Origin: JBCBCP01 sp039817385
GTDB lineage: Bacteria > Pseudomonadota > Alphaproteobacteria > Rhodobacterales > Rhodobacteraceae
DNA: 64,000 bases
Reading direction: 5' to 3'
Assembly (NCBI GenBank): GCA_039817385.1
Contig: JBCBVY010000002.1
Coordinates: 496,001 to 560,000, forward strand
Program-made: the position numbers and the translations under genes
Shown: piece by piece, positions 15,601 to 23,478 of the stretch
How positions within the stretch are numbered: position 1 is the stretch's first letter
How the letters are laid out: each line of letters begins with the position of its first letter
The notes under the pieces: generated by a model
The model's input: the letters and a program-made list of their open reading frames with translations, nothing else
What the model was told of the DNA's origin: nothing
Database searches by the model: none

Positions 15601-16131
15601 GAGGCGGTCAAAACGCTGCGCACTGGGATCGCGTCGCTGAACCGCGAAGGGCGCGAGCGGCTTTTGACCGCGTTCGAGCAGGTGAATTCGAACTTCTCCA
15701 TGCTGTTCACGCACCTCTTTGGCGGGGGTGAGGCAAACCTCGTCATGGTGGAAAGCGACGATCCGCTGGAGGCGGGGCTGGAGATCATGTGCCAGCCGCC
15801 GGGCAAGAAACTGTCAACCCTGTCGCTTTTGTCAGGGGGGGAGCAAACGCTGACCGCGCTGGCGCTGATTTTTGCGGTGTTCCTTGCCAACCCGGCGCCG
15901 ATCTGCGTGCTCGACGAGGTGGACGCGCCACTGGACGATGCAAATGTGGGCCGGTTCTGTGACCTTCTGGACGAGATGTGCCGCCAGACAGAAACGCGGT
16001 TCCTGATCATCACGCACCATGCGGTGACGATGGCGCGCATGGACCGGCTTTTTGGGGTGACGATGGCGGAGCAGGGCGTGAGCCAGCTGGTCTCGGTCGA
16101 CCTTAAGAAGGCCGAGACGCTGGTCGCTTGA
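12676..16131 (+). CDS. smc: Chromosome segregation protein SMC
   Basis: The product is 1151 residues. The N-terminal ATPase half carries Walker A GPNGCGKSN (31-39). Long Ala/Glu/Arg coiled coils (about 165-495 and 630-960) flank a hinge at about 505-625. The C-terminal half carries the ABC signature LSGGEQ (about 1052-1057) and Walker B ICVLDEVDAPLDD (1076-1088). The dimer condenses and segregates DNA. The start is a TTG at 12676 with GGGGAC upstream; translation from it begins directly with the canonical N-terminus MRFTKLRLTGFKSF. It lies alone; the ScpA/ScpB partners are not in this window. Confidence 0.96.
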   Translation: MRFTKLRLTGFKSFVDPTDLLIQDGLTGVVGPNGCGKSNLLEALRWVMGENRPTAMRGGGMEDVIFAGAATRPARNFAEVSLHIDNSERLAPAGFNDSDQLEIVRRITRDVGSAYKAGGKDTRARDVQMLFADASTGAHSPALVRQGQISELINAKPKNRRRILEEAAGISGLYQRRHEAELKLKGAETNLARLDDVIEQLAQQLTSLARQARQAARYREIGVDLRRAEGILLYRRWREADDLRATAEETLRARTTDAAQAEAAVAQAVKAREAAEGALPPLREEDAIAAAVLQRLQVQRSTLEDQAAQAESTIETLTARIAQLGQDIDREAALNRDAGETIQRLEWEQTELAKASEGYDAAMVDAEEAARAAAAVLKDREADLTQLTEDVARLSARLSSAQRLLDDNRRVEAKSSDDASKARASADASRAQLSDTAADAARAQSASTAAEEMAARADATLTAAEAARAEAQTREADARAEWSEAEGEATAIGAEATALARLVARETGAGDQLLDRLTVAAGYELALGAALADDLRSPEIDPVFSSGWVLLPSYAAPQPLPDGVKPLTEHVTVPGVLARRMGQVGLCAAEDGARLQAALQPGQRLVSVEGDLWRWDGFKAAADDAPSAAALRLQQLNRLEELKQTKARADARAQGAEHALKKLSERLRELTEADKAARAARREADRQVADAGRALSRAEAERTLAEGRVEALTLAAARHDEEAMAARQRVAEAAAALKELPDVDAARAQAEDLRMTVEAARITMMSRRSAFDELRREGEARTRRAQQVTKELSGWRHRRATAEERTAELQTRKETSETELKTARDAPGRIAQEGAALARSIAEAEARKAQAADALSSAEGALRDASTAERGAERAASDAREARAAAEARADAAREGVQSAAARIAEEQQKTPNQLLNALDVTPDNMPRAEALETDVNRLKRQRDALGAVNLRAEEDARAVQEEHDTLIGEKTDLEEAVKTLRTGIASLNREGRERLLTAFEQVNSNFSMLFTHLFGGGEANLVMVESDDPLEAGLEIMCQPPGKKLSTLSLLSGGEQTLTALALIFAVFLANPAPICVLDEVDAPLDDANVGRFCDLLDEMCRQTETRFLIITHHAVTMARMDRLFGVTMAEQGVSQLVSVDLKKAETLVA

Positions 16132-16155
16132 GACGTCTACAGTTCGGCCTTTTTT
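16108..16155 (+). terminator. Possible smc terminator
   Basis: AAGGCCGA (16108-16115, inside the last smc codons) can pair with TCGGCCTT (16144-16151), followed by six T residues. The loop is long (28 bases), so this is weaker than a standard terminator. Confidence 0.4.
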
Positions 16156-16216
16156 AACAACCCTCCGTTAACCACGTCCTGTCAGCCAACCCGGCTGGCG
16201 GAAGGAGGTGAGAACA

Positions 16217-16306
16217 CTGAGCGAAAACAAATACCGTAAATGGATGGTTGCTATCGGCCTAGCCATGCTGGCCTTGGCCATCATCCGCCTCTTGATCGGG
16301 CTCTGA
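16217..16306 (+). CDS. Roughly 30-residue membrane peptide, unrecognised
   Basis: A near-ideal ribosome site, AAGGAGGTGA (16202-16211), precedes a short open frame that ends with TGA at 16304-16306. Starting at CTG 16217 (8 bases after the AAGGAGG core) gives 29 residues: a charged head (SENKYRKW) and one hydrophobic helix (MVAIGLAMLALAIIRLLIGL). An in-frame GTG at 16208 overlaps the ribosome site and would add three residues. A strong terminator begins 14 bases after the stop. Non-ATG initiation is an inference; the alternative is a small RNA whose leader mimics a ribosome site. This gene sits in the 305-base gap between smc and the lytic transglycosylase; the remainder of that gap holds nothing else I recognise. 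Confidence 0.55.
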   Translation: MSENKYRKWMVAIGLAMLALAIIRLLIGL

Positions 16307-16319
16307 CCTGAAAAAGAGT

Positions 16320-16354
16320 GACCCGGCAGAGGTGCAACTCTGCCGGGTCTGTTT
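16320..16354 (+). terminator. Strong terminator after the small membrane peptide
   Basis: A perfect 12-base stem, GACCCGGCAGAG (16320-16331) with CTCTGCCGGGTC (16338-16349), closes a 6-base loop and is followed by TGTTTTC. It is preceded by AAAAAGA, so it may also stop transcripts from the other side. Confidence 0.9.
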
Positions 16355-16436
16355 TCGGTGGAACACTGAAAACGATACCGTAATGCCGAGAATATAACCA
16401 AATCCCTACCAAATTACAAACCCGCACCGCGCGGCG

Positions 16437-17594
16437 CTAAAGCGCGTTCAGCAGCCGCGGGGTGGGCCACGCGTCCGCTGGCAGGCCCAGCCGCGTCTGT
16501 TCCGCTTGCACGGCGGCGCGGGTGCGGGCACCGAGGATGCCGTCCACCGCGCCCACGTTATGGCCGCGGGCCTCAAGCTTGCGTTGCAGGGCCTTCATCT
16601 GGTCCCCGCTTAGCCCTGGGTCCGGATTGCCCGCGTCATACACGGGCGCACCGCCGAGGCGGGTGGCAAAATAGGCTGCGGTCAGGACGTAGGTAAAGCT
16701 CTGGTTCCACTCGAAATACACATTGAAATTCGGGTAGGCGAGAAAGGCTGGCCCCTTGTGCCCCTGCGGCAGGACCAGCGAGGCGGGCAGGTTCGCAAGC
16801 GTCCCGCTGCGCGGCCTCACGCCAAGCGCGTGCCATTCGCCGACGCTTTTGACGGTGTGCAGCCCAGAGGCGCGCCAATCCATCTGCGCAGGTACACGCA
16901 CCTCTTGCAGCCACGGCTCGCCTGCGCGCCAGCCAAGGTGTTGCAGCATCTTTCCGCCCGAGAGAAGCGCATCGACGGCTGAGCCTTTCAGGTCCACCCG
17001 GCCATCGCCGTCCCCATCCACGCCGTTTTCGATGATGTCGGCCGGCAGCATCTGTACCATGCCAATCTCCCCCGCCCAGGCGCCGGTCGTGCGCGCGGGG
17101 TCAAACTGGCCGCGTGCGAAAAGCTCCATCGCGGCAAAGACTTGCGGGCGGAACAATTCGGGACGGCGGCAGTCATGGGCCAGTGTGACGAGGGCATTGG
17201 CGGTGTTGAAATTGCCCTGAAACGATCCGTAATCCGTCTCGAACGCCCAAAAGGCCAGCAGCACGGTGCGGTCGACGCCATAGCGCGCTTCGACCTGATC
17301 GAAGACAGACGCGTAGCGCCGCGCATTGGCGCGCCCCGCCTCGATCCGGCTGGCGGAGATCAGGCGCCGGGAAAAGTCGATAAAGGGCCGTTGAAAGACG
17401 CCCTGCGATCGGTCGGCGCGCAGCACGGCGGGATCCTGCGATACCCCACGCAGGAACCGCTGTGCGACGTCTGTGGAAATGCCGCGCGTGCCAGCCTCGC
17501 GCGCCAAACCGTCCTTGAACGCACTGAAAGACCCGCCGCATTGGGCATGAGCGGCGGCGGGCAGCAGGAAAATCAAAAACAAAATCAGGCGCAT
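16437..17594 (-). CDS. Lytic murein transglycosylase, MltB family with C-terminal peptidoglycan-binding domain
   Basis: The product is 385 residues. A signal peptide (MRLILFLIFLLPAAAHAQ) directs it to the periplasm. The SLT_2/MltB catalytic domain spans about 25-310, with the catalytic Glu in the ALLAFWAFETDYGSFQGN-type block (Glu about residue 120) and the AGEIGMVQMLPADI substrate block. A peptidoglycan-binding domain follows at about 325-385 (MKALQRKLEARGHN ... DGILGARTRAAVQ). It cleaves glycan strands to 1,6-anhydro-muropeptides. ATG 17594 was preferred to 17606 because GGAG lies about 7 bases upstream and the signal peptide starts there. Confidence 0.9.
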   Translation of the reverse strand: MRLILFLIFLLPAAAHAQCGGSFSAFKDGLAREAGTRGISTDVAQRFLRGVSQDPAVLRADRSQGVFQRPFIDFSRRLISASRIEAGRANARRYASVFDQVEARYGVDRTVLLAFWAFETDYGSFQGNFNTANALVTLAHDCRRPELFRPQVFAAMELFARGQFDPARTTGAWAGEIGMVQMLPADIIENGVDGDGDGRVDLKGSAVDALLSGGKMLQHLGWRAGEPWLQEVRVPAQMDWRASGLHTVKSVGEWHALGVRPRSGTLANLPASLVLPQGHKGPAFLAYPNFNVYFEWNQSFTYVLTAAYFATRLGGAPVYDAGNPDPGLSGDQMKALQRKLEARGHNVGAVDGILGARTRAAVQAEQTRLGLPADAWPTPRLLNAL

Positions 17595-17632
17595 CACGCT
17601 CTCCAACTAGGCGTCAACCAATTGAAATCTGG

Positions 17633-18520
17633 TTAAAGGAGAGTGGTGAACAGCACCAGAGCCAATGCCGCACCCCATGCTTTCCACAGCATCAGCACGG
17701 CGGCATCAATCTGCGGCGGGCCGATCTCGCGCGCGCCTTCGGGGTGCACCCAGGCAAGGTCCTGCACGGTGCCGTCATACGAGCGCGGCCCTGCGAGCGC
17801 GACGTTCAGCGCGCGGGCCATCGCGGCCTCGGGCCAACCGGCATTCGGGCTGCGGTGTCGGCGCGCATCGGCTGCAATCCCCGGCAGGTCCGCGACCACT
17901 CCGACCAGCGCGATAAACCCCGCGGTCAGGCGGGCGGGTATCCAGTTCAGCACGTCATCGGCCCGTGCTGCGGCCTTGCCAAAGGCTTCATAGCGGTCGT
18001 TGCGGTAGCCGATCATGCTGTCCGCGGTGTTGACCACCTTGTAGATGACAATCCCCGGCAGCCCAGCGACAGCAAACCAGAACGCGGGCGCGATGACCCC
18101 GTCGCTCAGGTTTTCCGCCGCGCTTTCGATGGCAGCGCGCGAAATGGCAGGCCCGTCCGCGCTGCGCACGTCCCGGCTGACGATCATCGCCACGGCGCGC
18201 CGGCCCGAGGCGACGGACAGGCGCAACTCGTCCGCGACCGCGCGCACATGGGTCACGAGACTGCGCTGGGCAAGCAGGATGGCCGCCACGAGCACCTCTA
18301 CCACCGGCCCGCCAAAGGAGAGCACCCAACCGATCAGCCCTGCCGCAAGCACCAAAGCGGCCAGGGCCAAGGCCCCGCGTGCGACAGTTCGGTCGTTCAG
18401 CCGCTCTTCCAACGCCTGCACGGCACGGCCCATCAGAACGGCTGGGTGCGGCAGGCGCGACCATAGCCACTTGGGCTCGCCCAAGGCCGCATCCAGCAGC
18501 ATGGCAAGAACAAGCGTCAT
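17633..18520 (-). CDS. cobD: Adenosylcobinamide-phosphate synthase CobD/CbiB
   Basis: The 295-residue membrane protein has several hydrophobic helices. The opening DAALGEPKWLWSRLPHPAVLMG is the family hallmark (D-x-x-x-G-x-P near an HPV motif). Internal GLPGIVIYKVVNTADSMIGYRN and RDDVLNWIPARLTA blocks are highly conserved. It attaches the aminopropanol arm to adenosylcobyric acid in cobalamin synthesis. It starts with a 4-base overlap (ATGA) with cobC, so the two are translationally coupled. Confidence 0.94.
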   Translation of the reverse strand: MTLVLAMLLDAALGEPKWLWSRLPHPAVLMGRAVQALEERLNDRTVARGALALAALVLAAGLIGWVLSFGGPVVEVLVAAILLAQRSLVTHVRAVADELRLSVASGRRAVAMIVSRDVRSADGPAISRAAIESAAENLSDGVIAPAFWFAVAGLPGIVIYKVVNTADSMIGYRNDRYEAFGKAAARADDVLNWIPARLTAGFIALVGVVADLPGIAADARRHRSPNAGWPEAAMARALNVALAGPRSYDGTVQDLAWVHPEGAREIGPPQIDAAVLMLWKAWGAALALVLFTTLL

Positions 18521-19452
18521 GCGGCCTCCAGCTGGTCCCAGCCATGCGCAGGCGGCAGGCCAAGGCGAAGCCAGGCGGCCGAGTAGGGGAAGACCCGGGA
18601 CCAGATGCGCGCCTCTGCAAGCCGCGCCTGCATCGCCTGCGCATCGCCAACGTCATAAAGCCGGAAGAGATCCGTGCCGCCAACCAGAGTTGCGCCTTTC
18701 GCGCCCATGACCGCGTCCATGCGCACCGCGTCCCGGGCCAGCCGCGCCCGGGTTGCCTGAGCCCAGCCTTCGTCCCGCAGCGCCGCCGTGCCGACCTCAA
18801 GCGCTGGCCCGGGCACAGCCCAAGGGCCCAGCATCGCGCCAAGACGGGCACACAGGTCCGGCGCCCCTATAGCAAAGCCGAGCCGCATCCCTGCAAGGCC
18901 CCAGAACTTGCCAAAGCTCTTGAGGATGATCGTGCCAGGTACGCTTGAGTGCTGCACAAAGCTCACCTCCGGGACCGTGTCGCAGAAGCTTTCGTCAATC
19001 ACCCGCAAGGCGGTGTTCGCGTCGTCCCACGACCAGAGGCGTCCGTCGGGATTGTTCGGATGCACGATCACCTGCGCCTCCGCGGCGCCATCGACTTGCA
19101 CCCAGCCTCCCGCGGCAAAGGCGGCCGCGTGCTCATTATACGTTGGCCCCGGGATGCGCACCCGACCAAAGGGCGCAAGACGCGGGATTTGAGCGATGAG
19201 CGCAGAGGCGCCGGGCGCGGCGACGATCCCGGCCTCCTCAGGCACGCGCCAGAACTGCCGCGCCGCGGCAAGCAATCCGTCCTGCGCGGTGCGGTCGGGC
19301 AGCGCGGTCCACGCCTCTGCACTGATCTCTGGCAAGGGGTAGGGCACCGGGTTGATCCCGGTCGACAGATCGATCCAGTCTGCGCGCGACCCGCCAAAGC
19401 GGGCGACAGCCACGTCAAGATCGCCCCCGTGATCACGTCCCAAAAAACCCAT
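18517..19452 (-). CDS. cobC: Threonine-phosphate decarboxylase-like aminotransferase CobC
   Basis: The product is 311 residues, a PLP-dependent class I fold. The PLP lysine lies in ILKSFGKFWGLAGMRLG. The N-terminus has the CobC-type HGGDLDVAVARFGG and DLSTGINPVPYP motifs. It makes (R)-1-amino-2-propanol phosphate for the cobalamin nucleotide loop. ATG 19452 was chosen because AAAGAGG lies about 7 bases upstream; the earlier ATG 19458 touches that site. It forms an overlapping pair with cobD. Confidence 0.9.
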   Translation of the reverse strand: MGFLGRDHGGDLDVAVARFGGSRADWIDLSTGINPVPYPLPEISAEAWTALPDRTAQDGLLAAARQFWRVPEEAGIVAAPGASALIAQIPRLAPFGRVRIPGPTYNEHAAAFAAGGWVQVDGAAEAQVIVHPNNPDGRLWSWDDANTALRVIDESFCDTVPEVSFVQHSSVPGTIILKSFGKFWGLAGMRLGFAIGAPDLCARLGAMLGPWAVPGPALEVGTAALRDEGWAQATRARLARDAVRMDAVMGAKGATLVGGTDLFRLYDVGDAQAMQARLAEARIWSRVFPYSAAWLRLGLPPAHGWDQLEAA

Positions 19453-19558
19453 TGCCATCCTCTTTCGGCGAACTGCCGCCACTTCTTTGCGCAGGACAAA
19501 GCGGGTTCCAGCCGCTTCTGCAACCCGAAGCGCATGATTAATACTTTTGTAATGGAGC

Positions 19559-19573
19559 TTAACTTCTGGTTAA
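19559..19573. promoter_or_regulatory. CtrA-type binding site
   Basis: TTAAC (19559-19563) and GTTAA (19569-19573) lie around a 5-base spacer, i.e. TTAA-N7-TTAA, fitting the CtrA consensus including the flanking C and G. It is 55 bases before the ATG of the receiver-domain protein at 19628, in an A/T-rich region also upstream of cobC (about 105 bases). Confidence 0.65.
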
Positions 19574-19627
19574 TATTTCGCATCCATTCCAAGCGTGACC
19601 TTAACGTAAACGAGTCAGTCGGCCCCG

Positions 19628-19996
19628 ATGGCGTCCAAAGTCCTTATTGTAGAAAGCAACACCGCCCTCGCCGCGCTGTGGGCGCAGCACCTGACCCGCT
19701 GCGGCATGGAGGTGACCACCGCGCAGGGGCCAGACGAGGCGATCGCCGCCATCACGGAGGATGCGCCCGACATCATCGTTCTGGACCTTGTGCTTGAAGG
19801 TGGCAGCGCGCTGGCGGTGTCCGATTTCGCCAGCTACCGCAGCCCGTCCACGCGGGTCATCTTTGTGACCAACACGACGTTCTTTTCCGATGGCTCAATC
19901 TTCGCCCACGCGCAGAACGCCTGCGCCTTCGTGCAAAGCGAAACGCCGCCAGAGGACCTGGCGGCGATGGTCGAACACTACGCTGCGTCCAGCTGA
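19628..19996 (+). CDS. Single-domain response-regulator-like protein with a degenerate active site
   Basis: The product is 122 residues, only a receiver domain. The phosphoacceptor Asp is kept (IIVLDLVLEGG, about Asp49). The N-terminal acidic pair usually written DD is reduced to a single Glu (LIVESNTALA), and the conserved Lys before Pro near the end is absent (ACAFVQSETP). Thr in VIFVTNTTFF marks beta-4. It may therefore be phosphorylated poorly or not at all and act by binding. The upstream CtrA-type site suggests membership of the CtrA regulon. Its end overlaps the convergent YqjG-type gene by 19 bases. Confidence 0.8.
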   Translation: MASKVLIVESNTALAALWAQHLTRCGMEVTTAQGPDEAIAAITEDAPDIIVLDLVLEGGSALAVSDFASYRSPSTRVIFVTNTTFFSDGSIFAHAQNACAFVQSETPPEDLAAMVEHYAASS

Positions 19997-20943
19997 TCCC
20001 GCCCATGCGGGGCGGTCCAGTCAAGGACCGGGTTGGTCGGGATGATCCGGTGCGGATTGATGCTTTCGTGGCTGTAGTGGTAGTGGCGCACGATGTGGTT
20101 GAAATTCACCGTCTCCGCGATCCCGGGCCACTGGTACAGCTCGCGCGTGTAGGTCCAGAGGTTTGGATAGTCGATGATCCGCGCTCGGTTGCACTTGAAG
20201 TGTAGGTGATAGACCAGATCGAACCGCACCAGCGTCGGAAAGAGGCGCCAGTCAGCCTCCGTGATCCTGTCGCCCATCAGGTAGCGGCGGCGCGCAAGCC
20301 GGTCTTCCAGCCAGTCCAGCGTGTCGAATAGCGGCCCAACCGCCTCATCATAGGCCGCCTGCGTGGTGGCAAAGCCCGCGCGGTAAACGCCGTTGTTGAA
20401 CGTGTCATAGATGCGCGCGTTGATCTCCTCGATCTCGGCCCGCATCGCGTCGGGCCAATAGTCATCACTGTTGCCGGTCAGCCCGTTGAAGGCGGAGTTG
20501 AACATGCGGATGATCTCGGAGCTTTCATTGCTCACGATGGTATCCTGCTGCGTGTCCCACAGGATCGGGACCGTAACGCGGCCCGAATAAGTCGGGTCCG
20601 CCTTGATGTAGATGTCGCGGGCAAAAGGCAGGCCGTGCAGCCGGTCTCCGGTCGCGCCATACGCATCCGTTTGGAATGTCCAGCCGTCCGAGAGCATGTC
20701 GGGATGCACCACGTCCACGCTGATATGATCCGCCAGCCCTTTGAGTTTGCGAAAGATCAGCGTTCGGTGCGCCCAGGGGCACGCCATCGAGACGTAGAGG
20801 TGATACCGCCCACTGTCCGGCGTGAAGGGCCCGTCCGGGGCGATCCAGTTACGGAACTGCGCCGCGGAGCGTTCGAATTTCCCACCCGATGATTTGGTGT
20901 CATACCACTGATCGTGCCAGACCCCGTCGACCAACAATCCCAT
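19978..20943 (-). CDS. yqjG: Glutathionyl-hydroquinone reductase (YqjG/ECM4 type GST)
   Basis: The 321-residue length is characteristic of the Xi-class GST. The catalytic Cys is in MACPWAHRTLIFRKLKGL (CPWAHR motif), followed by DVVHPDML. The glutathione SNES motif appears as TIVSNESSEIIRMFN. The C-terminal helical domain carries DRITEADWRLFPTLVRFD and YHYSHESINP. It reduces glutathionylated hydroquinones. An azoreductase-type quinone reductase is also in this window, but the genes are not linked. Confidence 0.93.
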   Translation of the reverse strand: MGLLVDGVWHDQWYDTKSSGGKFERSAAQFRNWIAPDGPFTPDSGRYHLYVSMACPWAHRTLIFRKLKGLADHISVDVVHPDMLSDGWTFQTDAYGATGDRLHGLPFARDIYIKADPTYSGRVTVPILWDTQQDTIVSNESSEIIRMFNSAFNGLTGNSDDYWPDAMRAEIEEINARIYDTFNNGVYRAGFATTQAAYDEAVGPLFDTLDWLEDRLARRRYLMGDRITEADWRLFPTLVRFDLVYHLHFKCNRARIIDYPNLWTYTRELYQWPGIAETVNFNHIVRHYHYSHESINPHRIIPTNPVLDWTAPHGRDQLDAA

Positions 20944-21121
20944 AATGCGATCCTTTTGCTACTGATCGGGAACGTAAGGGGCAAAGGTAGGGAGCCCAAC
21001 GCGCAGCGCCCTCCGCATATCCGCACAATTATGCAACACGCTGCAATGCCGCGAAAATCCTTAACTTGATAGATACGTATTTCAGGCCAATTTGTCAGGA
21101 AAGCCCGAAGGATTCTCTGCC

Positions 21122-21484
21122 ATGTCTTTCCTGCCCAAAGAAGTCCAGGCTGGCCTTGACGCCGCCCGCAACGAAAGCCTGTCGAAAGCGTCTTGTCTGC
21201 GCTTGCTGGCAGGTGGGCGCACCTATCCGGTGCTGCGCATGTGGAAGACCGGGTTTTCCGTCGCGGCCGCAGATTCGCCCCACCTGCGCGGGTTTGTGGA
21301 CCTTTACGATGGCACGGTTCCGCTCTTCCAGTGCCTCATCGTTGCAGCGCAGGAAGAGGGCGCTGAAATGCAGTATGAATTCAAGCGGGCAACGGCCATT
21401 GCCGCTGAACCTGCCCTCGATTTTGAGCGGCGGGAGAACGCGCCGGTCGCCCTGATCGACTATGCGGACAACGTTGAAGGCTAG
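21122..21484 (+). CDS. Conserved-looking protein of unknown function
   Basis: The product is 120 residues, soluble and acidic. ATG 21122 was chosen for its upstream AAGGA (21108-21112); the in-frame TTG at 21092 has none. The middle (RLLAGGRTYPVLRMWKTGFS ... LRGFVDLYDG) has the feel of a small beta-barrel such as a degenerate PilZ domain, with an RTYPVLR strand and a GxVDLYD turn, but the diagnostic PilZ RxxxR motif is not visible. It is monocistronic and the 178 bases before it hold nothing recognised. Confidence 0.65.
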   Translation: MSFLPKEVQAGLDAARNESLSKASCLRLLAGGRTYPVLRMWKTGFSVAAADSPHLRGFVDLYDGTVPLFQCLIVAAQEEGAEMQYEFKRATAIAAEPALDFERRENAPVALIDYADNVEG

Positions 21485-21649
21485 GCCCCAAACGCTTCCG
21501 TATGGTATTCAGTGCGCCGAAGAATATGCTGCGCTTTGAGCGCGCGACCGTTTCCACAGCGCTCAATTAGCTTGGATCCTGCACAAACTGGCTTGACCGC
21601 GCTGCAAGCGCCCGCCTCAGAAAATCAGACACAACCCGCGCACCAGCCT

Positions 21650-22831
21650 TTATTGCAGATCGCGGAACGCCTCAGCCAACCGTTCCACCGCCTCCTGGAC
21701 GCGGACGCGCGGTGTTGCGATGTTGAACCGCAGCCACGCATCGCCCCCTTGACCAAAGGTCGGCCCGTGGTTGACCGCGATGCAGGCATCCTGTTCCACC
21801 CGGCGGGTGAACTCTTCGCGGCGCATGCCCGTACCTTCAAAGCTGACCCACGACAAATACGTCGCCTCCAGCGCCATTGAAGACAGACCCGGGATCGCGT
21901 TCACACCTGCGTCGAACAGCCGCCGGTTGCCATCAAGATAGGCGCAAAGCTGATCAACCCACGCGGCCCCTTCCGGCGAATAGGCTGCCGTCGCCATGAA
22001 AAGGCCAAAGGAGTTGGGGGACAGCCCCAATGCCATCATCCGCGCACCGAACCGCGCGCGCAGGTCCGGATCCGCGATGATCACATTGCCCGAATGGCTG
22101 CCCGCGATGTTGAACGTCTTTGTGGTGGCGGTCATCATGATCAGCCGGTCCTCGATCCCCGGGATATGCGCCATCGGGATGTGCGTCTGCCCCGGCATCA
22201 GCAGGTCATGATGAATCTCGTCCGACACCAGGATCAGCTCGTGCCGCTTGGCAAAAGCCGCGACGCCCTCCAGCTCCGCCCGGGTCCAGACGCGCCCGCC
22301 GGGATTGTGCGGCGAGCACAGGATCATCATCCGCTCACGGCCCGTCATGGCCGCATCCCACGCATCGAAATCAGGCACATAACGCCCGTTTTCAATCGGC
22401 ATCTCCATCTCCACCACATGGCGCTCTGCCGCGTTAATCACTTTGGCAAAGGCGTGGTAAACGGGCGTCATCAGCACGATCCCGTCGCCGGGCTTGGTGA
22501 AGGCATCGACGCACATCGCCGTGCCGTTCACCAGCCCGTGGGCCGTAAAGATGCTGGCCGGGTCAACGTCCCAGCCGTGCCGCTCTTTCATCCACCACCC
22601 AATCGCGGCCTTGTACCGGCTGTCATCCCCGAAATAGCCGATGATCCCGTGATCAATCTGCGCCTGCACCGCATCGAGCACGACCTGGGGCGGTTTGAAA
22701 TCCATGTCGGCGACCCACATCGCGAGGCCCCGATCCTGCGGCACGCCATAGATCGCCTCCATCATGTCCCACTTCACGCAGTGCGACCCGCGGCGGTCGA
22801 TGATCTCGTCAAACGGATTGTCCAGGCTCAT
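21650..22831 (-). CDS. PatB/MalY-type PLP-dependent C-S lyase (cystathionine beta-lyase family)
   Basis: The product is 393 residues. Family hallmarks are FDEIIDRRGSHCVKWD at the N-terminus, LAMWVADMDF, the CSPHNPGGRVW block, DEIHHDLLMPG and the PLP lysine in TATTKTFNIAGSH. It probably cleaves cystathionine or cysteine conjugates to a thiol, pyruvate and ammonia, or acts as an aminotransferase. It stands alone with 165 bases of unfeatured sequence after its stop. Confidence 0.88.
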   Translation of the reverse strand: MSLDNPFDEIIDRRGSHCVKWDMMEAIYGVPQDRGLAMWVADMDFKPPQVVLDAVQAQIDHGIIGYFGDDSRYKAAIGWWMKERHGWDVDPASIFTAHGLVNGTAMCVDAFTKPGDGIVLMTPVYHAFAKVINAAERHVVEMEMPIENGRYVPDFDAWDAAMTGRERMMILCSPHNPGGRVWTRAELEGVAAFAKRHELILVSDEIHHDLLMPGQTHIPMAHIPGIEDRLIMMTATTKTFNIAGSHSGNVIIADPDLRARFGARMMALGLSPNSFGLFMATAAYSPEGAAWVDQLCAYLDGNRRLFDAGVNAIPGLSSMALEATYLSWVSFEGTGMRREEFTRRVEQDACIAVNHGPTFGQGGDAWLRFNIATPRVRVQEAVERLAEAFRDLQ

Positions 22832-22911
22832 GCGGCGCTCCCTGTTTTGGCGTCTCGCAGAACCGTAGCGGTGCGGATGCCGGGCGCAAGGGGACTATGC
22901 CGTGTAATCCC

Positions 22912-23367
22912 CTAGCCCGTGCGCTGGCACTGTGCGGCGTTGCGCGTAAACGCCCCGCCTTGGCCCTGTTGGGTTTCGTCGAACGCCATATACGCCTGAG
23001 ACTGTGGAATCGCGATGAGGATGAAAACATCACCCCCTGATTGGCCAATTCCCAACATCGCGCCAGTTCCACCCTGCATCTGGCCTTGAACGATCACGGC
23101 ACGCCCGTCGTAGCGCCACTGCGCAAATGATTGGAAAGGCGCACGTCCGGCTGCCGTCTGAATATACCCCTGAACTTCGGCCTGACCATTCGGGTACAGC
23201 CGCATGTTGTAACTCTGCTGGCTGCTGAAAGCCGGTTGGTTCGGAAATTGCCGTTGGTGCGCCTGCTCGCATTGCCAGGTCGTCACCTGATTTCCGAAGG
23301 GTGACGATTGGCCTGCCGCTACGCTGGCGACAACCGATAAGACAAAAGCCAGGATGAAATATCGCAT
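22912..23367 (-). CDS. Secreted protein of unknown function
   Basis: The product is 151 residues. A signal peptide (MRYFILAFVLSVVASVAAGQ) precedes a beta-rich domain with two cysteines (WQCEQAH near the N-terminus, AAQCQRTG at the end). The layout (short secreted domain measuring up to about 130 residues, QWRYDGRAVIVQGQMQG, AYMAFDE) suggests a lipocalin- or META-like periplasmic fold, but I cannot name a family. ATG 23367 is preferred over the in-frame TTG at 23373. Confidence 0.65.
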   Translation of the reverse strand: MRYFILAFVLSVVASVAAGQSSPFGNQVTTWQCEQAHQRQFPNQPAFSSQQSYNMRLYPNGQAEVQGYIQTAAGRAPFQSFAQWRYDGRAVIVQGQMQGGTGAMLGIGQSGGDVFILIAIPQSQAYMAFDETQQGQGGAFTRNAAQCQRTG

Positions 23368-23478
23368 AAACAACCCCCTACTATAGCTGCATAGTACCCG
23401 ATTCCGTCATTCCCCCCAAATCACGATGCGCCGCGGCCCATGTTGCGGCCCTGCGCGCCATCGCCTAAATCACCTGTC

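Noticed and set aside
14014..15714. A 566-codon frame on the minus strand inside smc
   Set aside because: It is antisense to the coiled-coil and hinge coding region, with Arg/Leu/Gly-rich low-complexity composition and no ribosome site.
16132..16207. TTAAC motifs at 16154 and 16165 considered as a CtrA site
   Set aside because: The distance between the TTAA halves is 10 bases rather than 7.
21485..21649. A 22-codon frame (ATG at about 21500) as a small protein gene
   Set aside because: No ribosome site, no terminator and no hydrophobic or patterned sequence.
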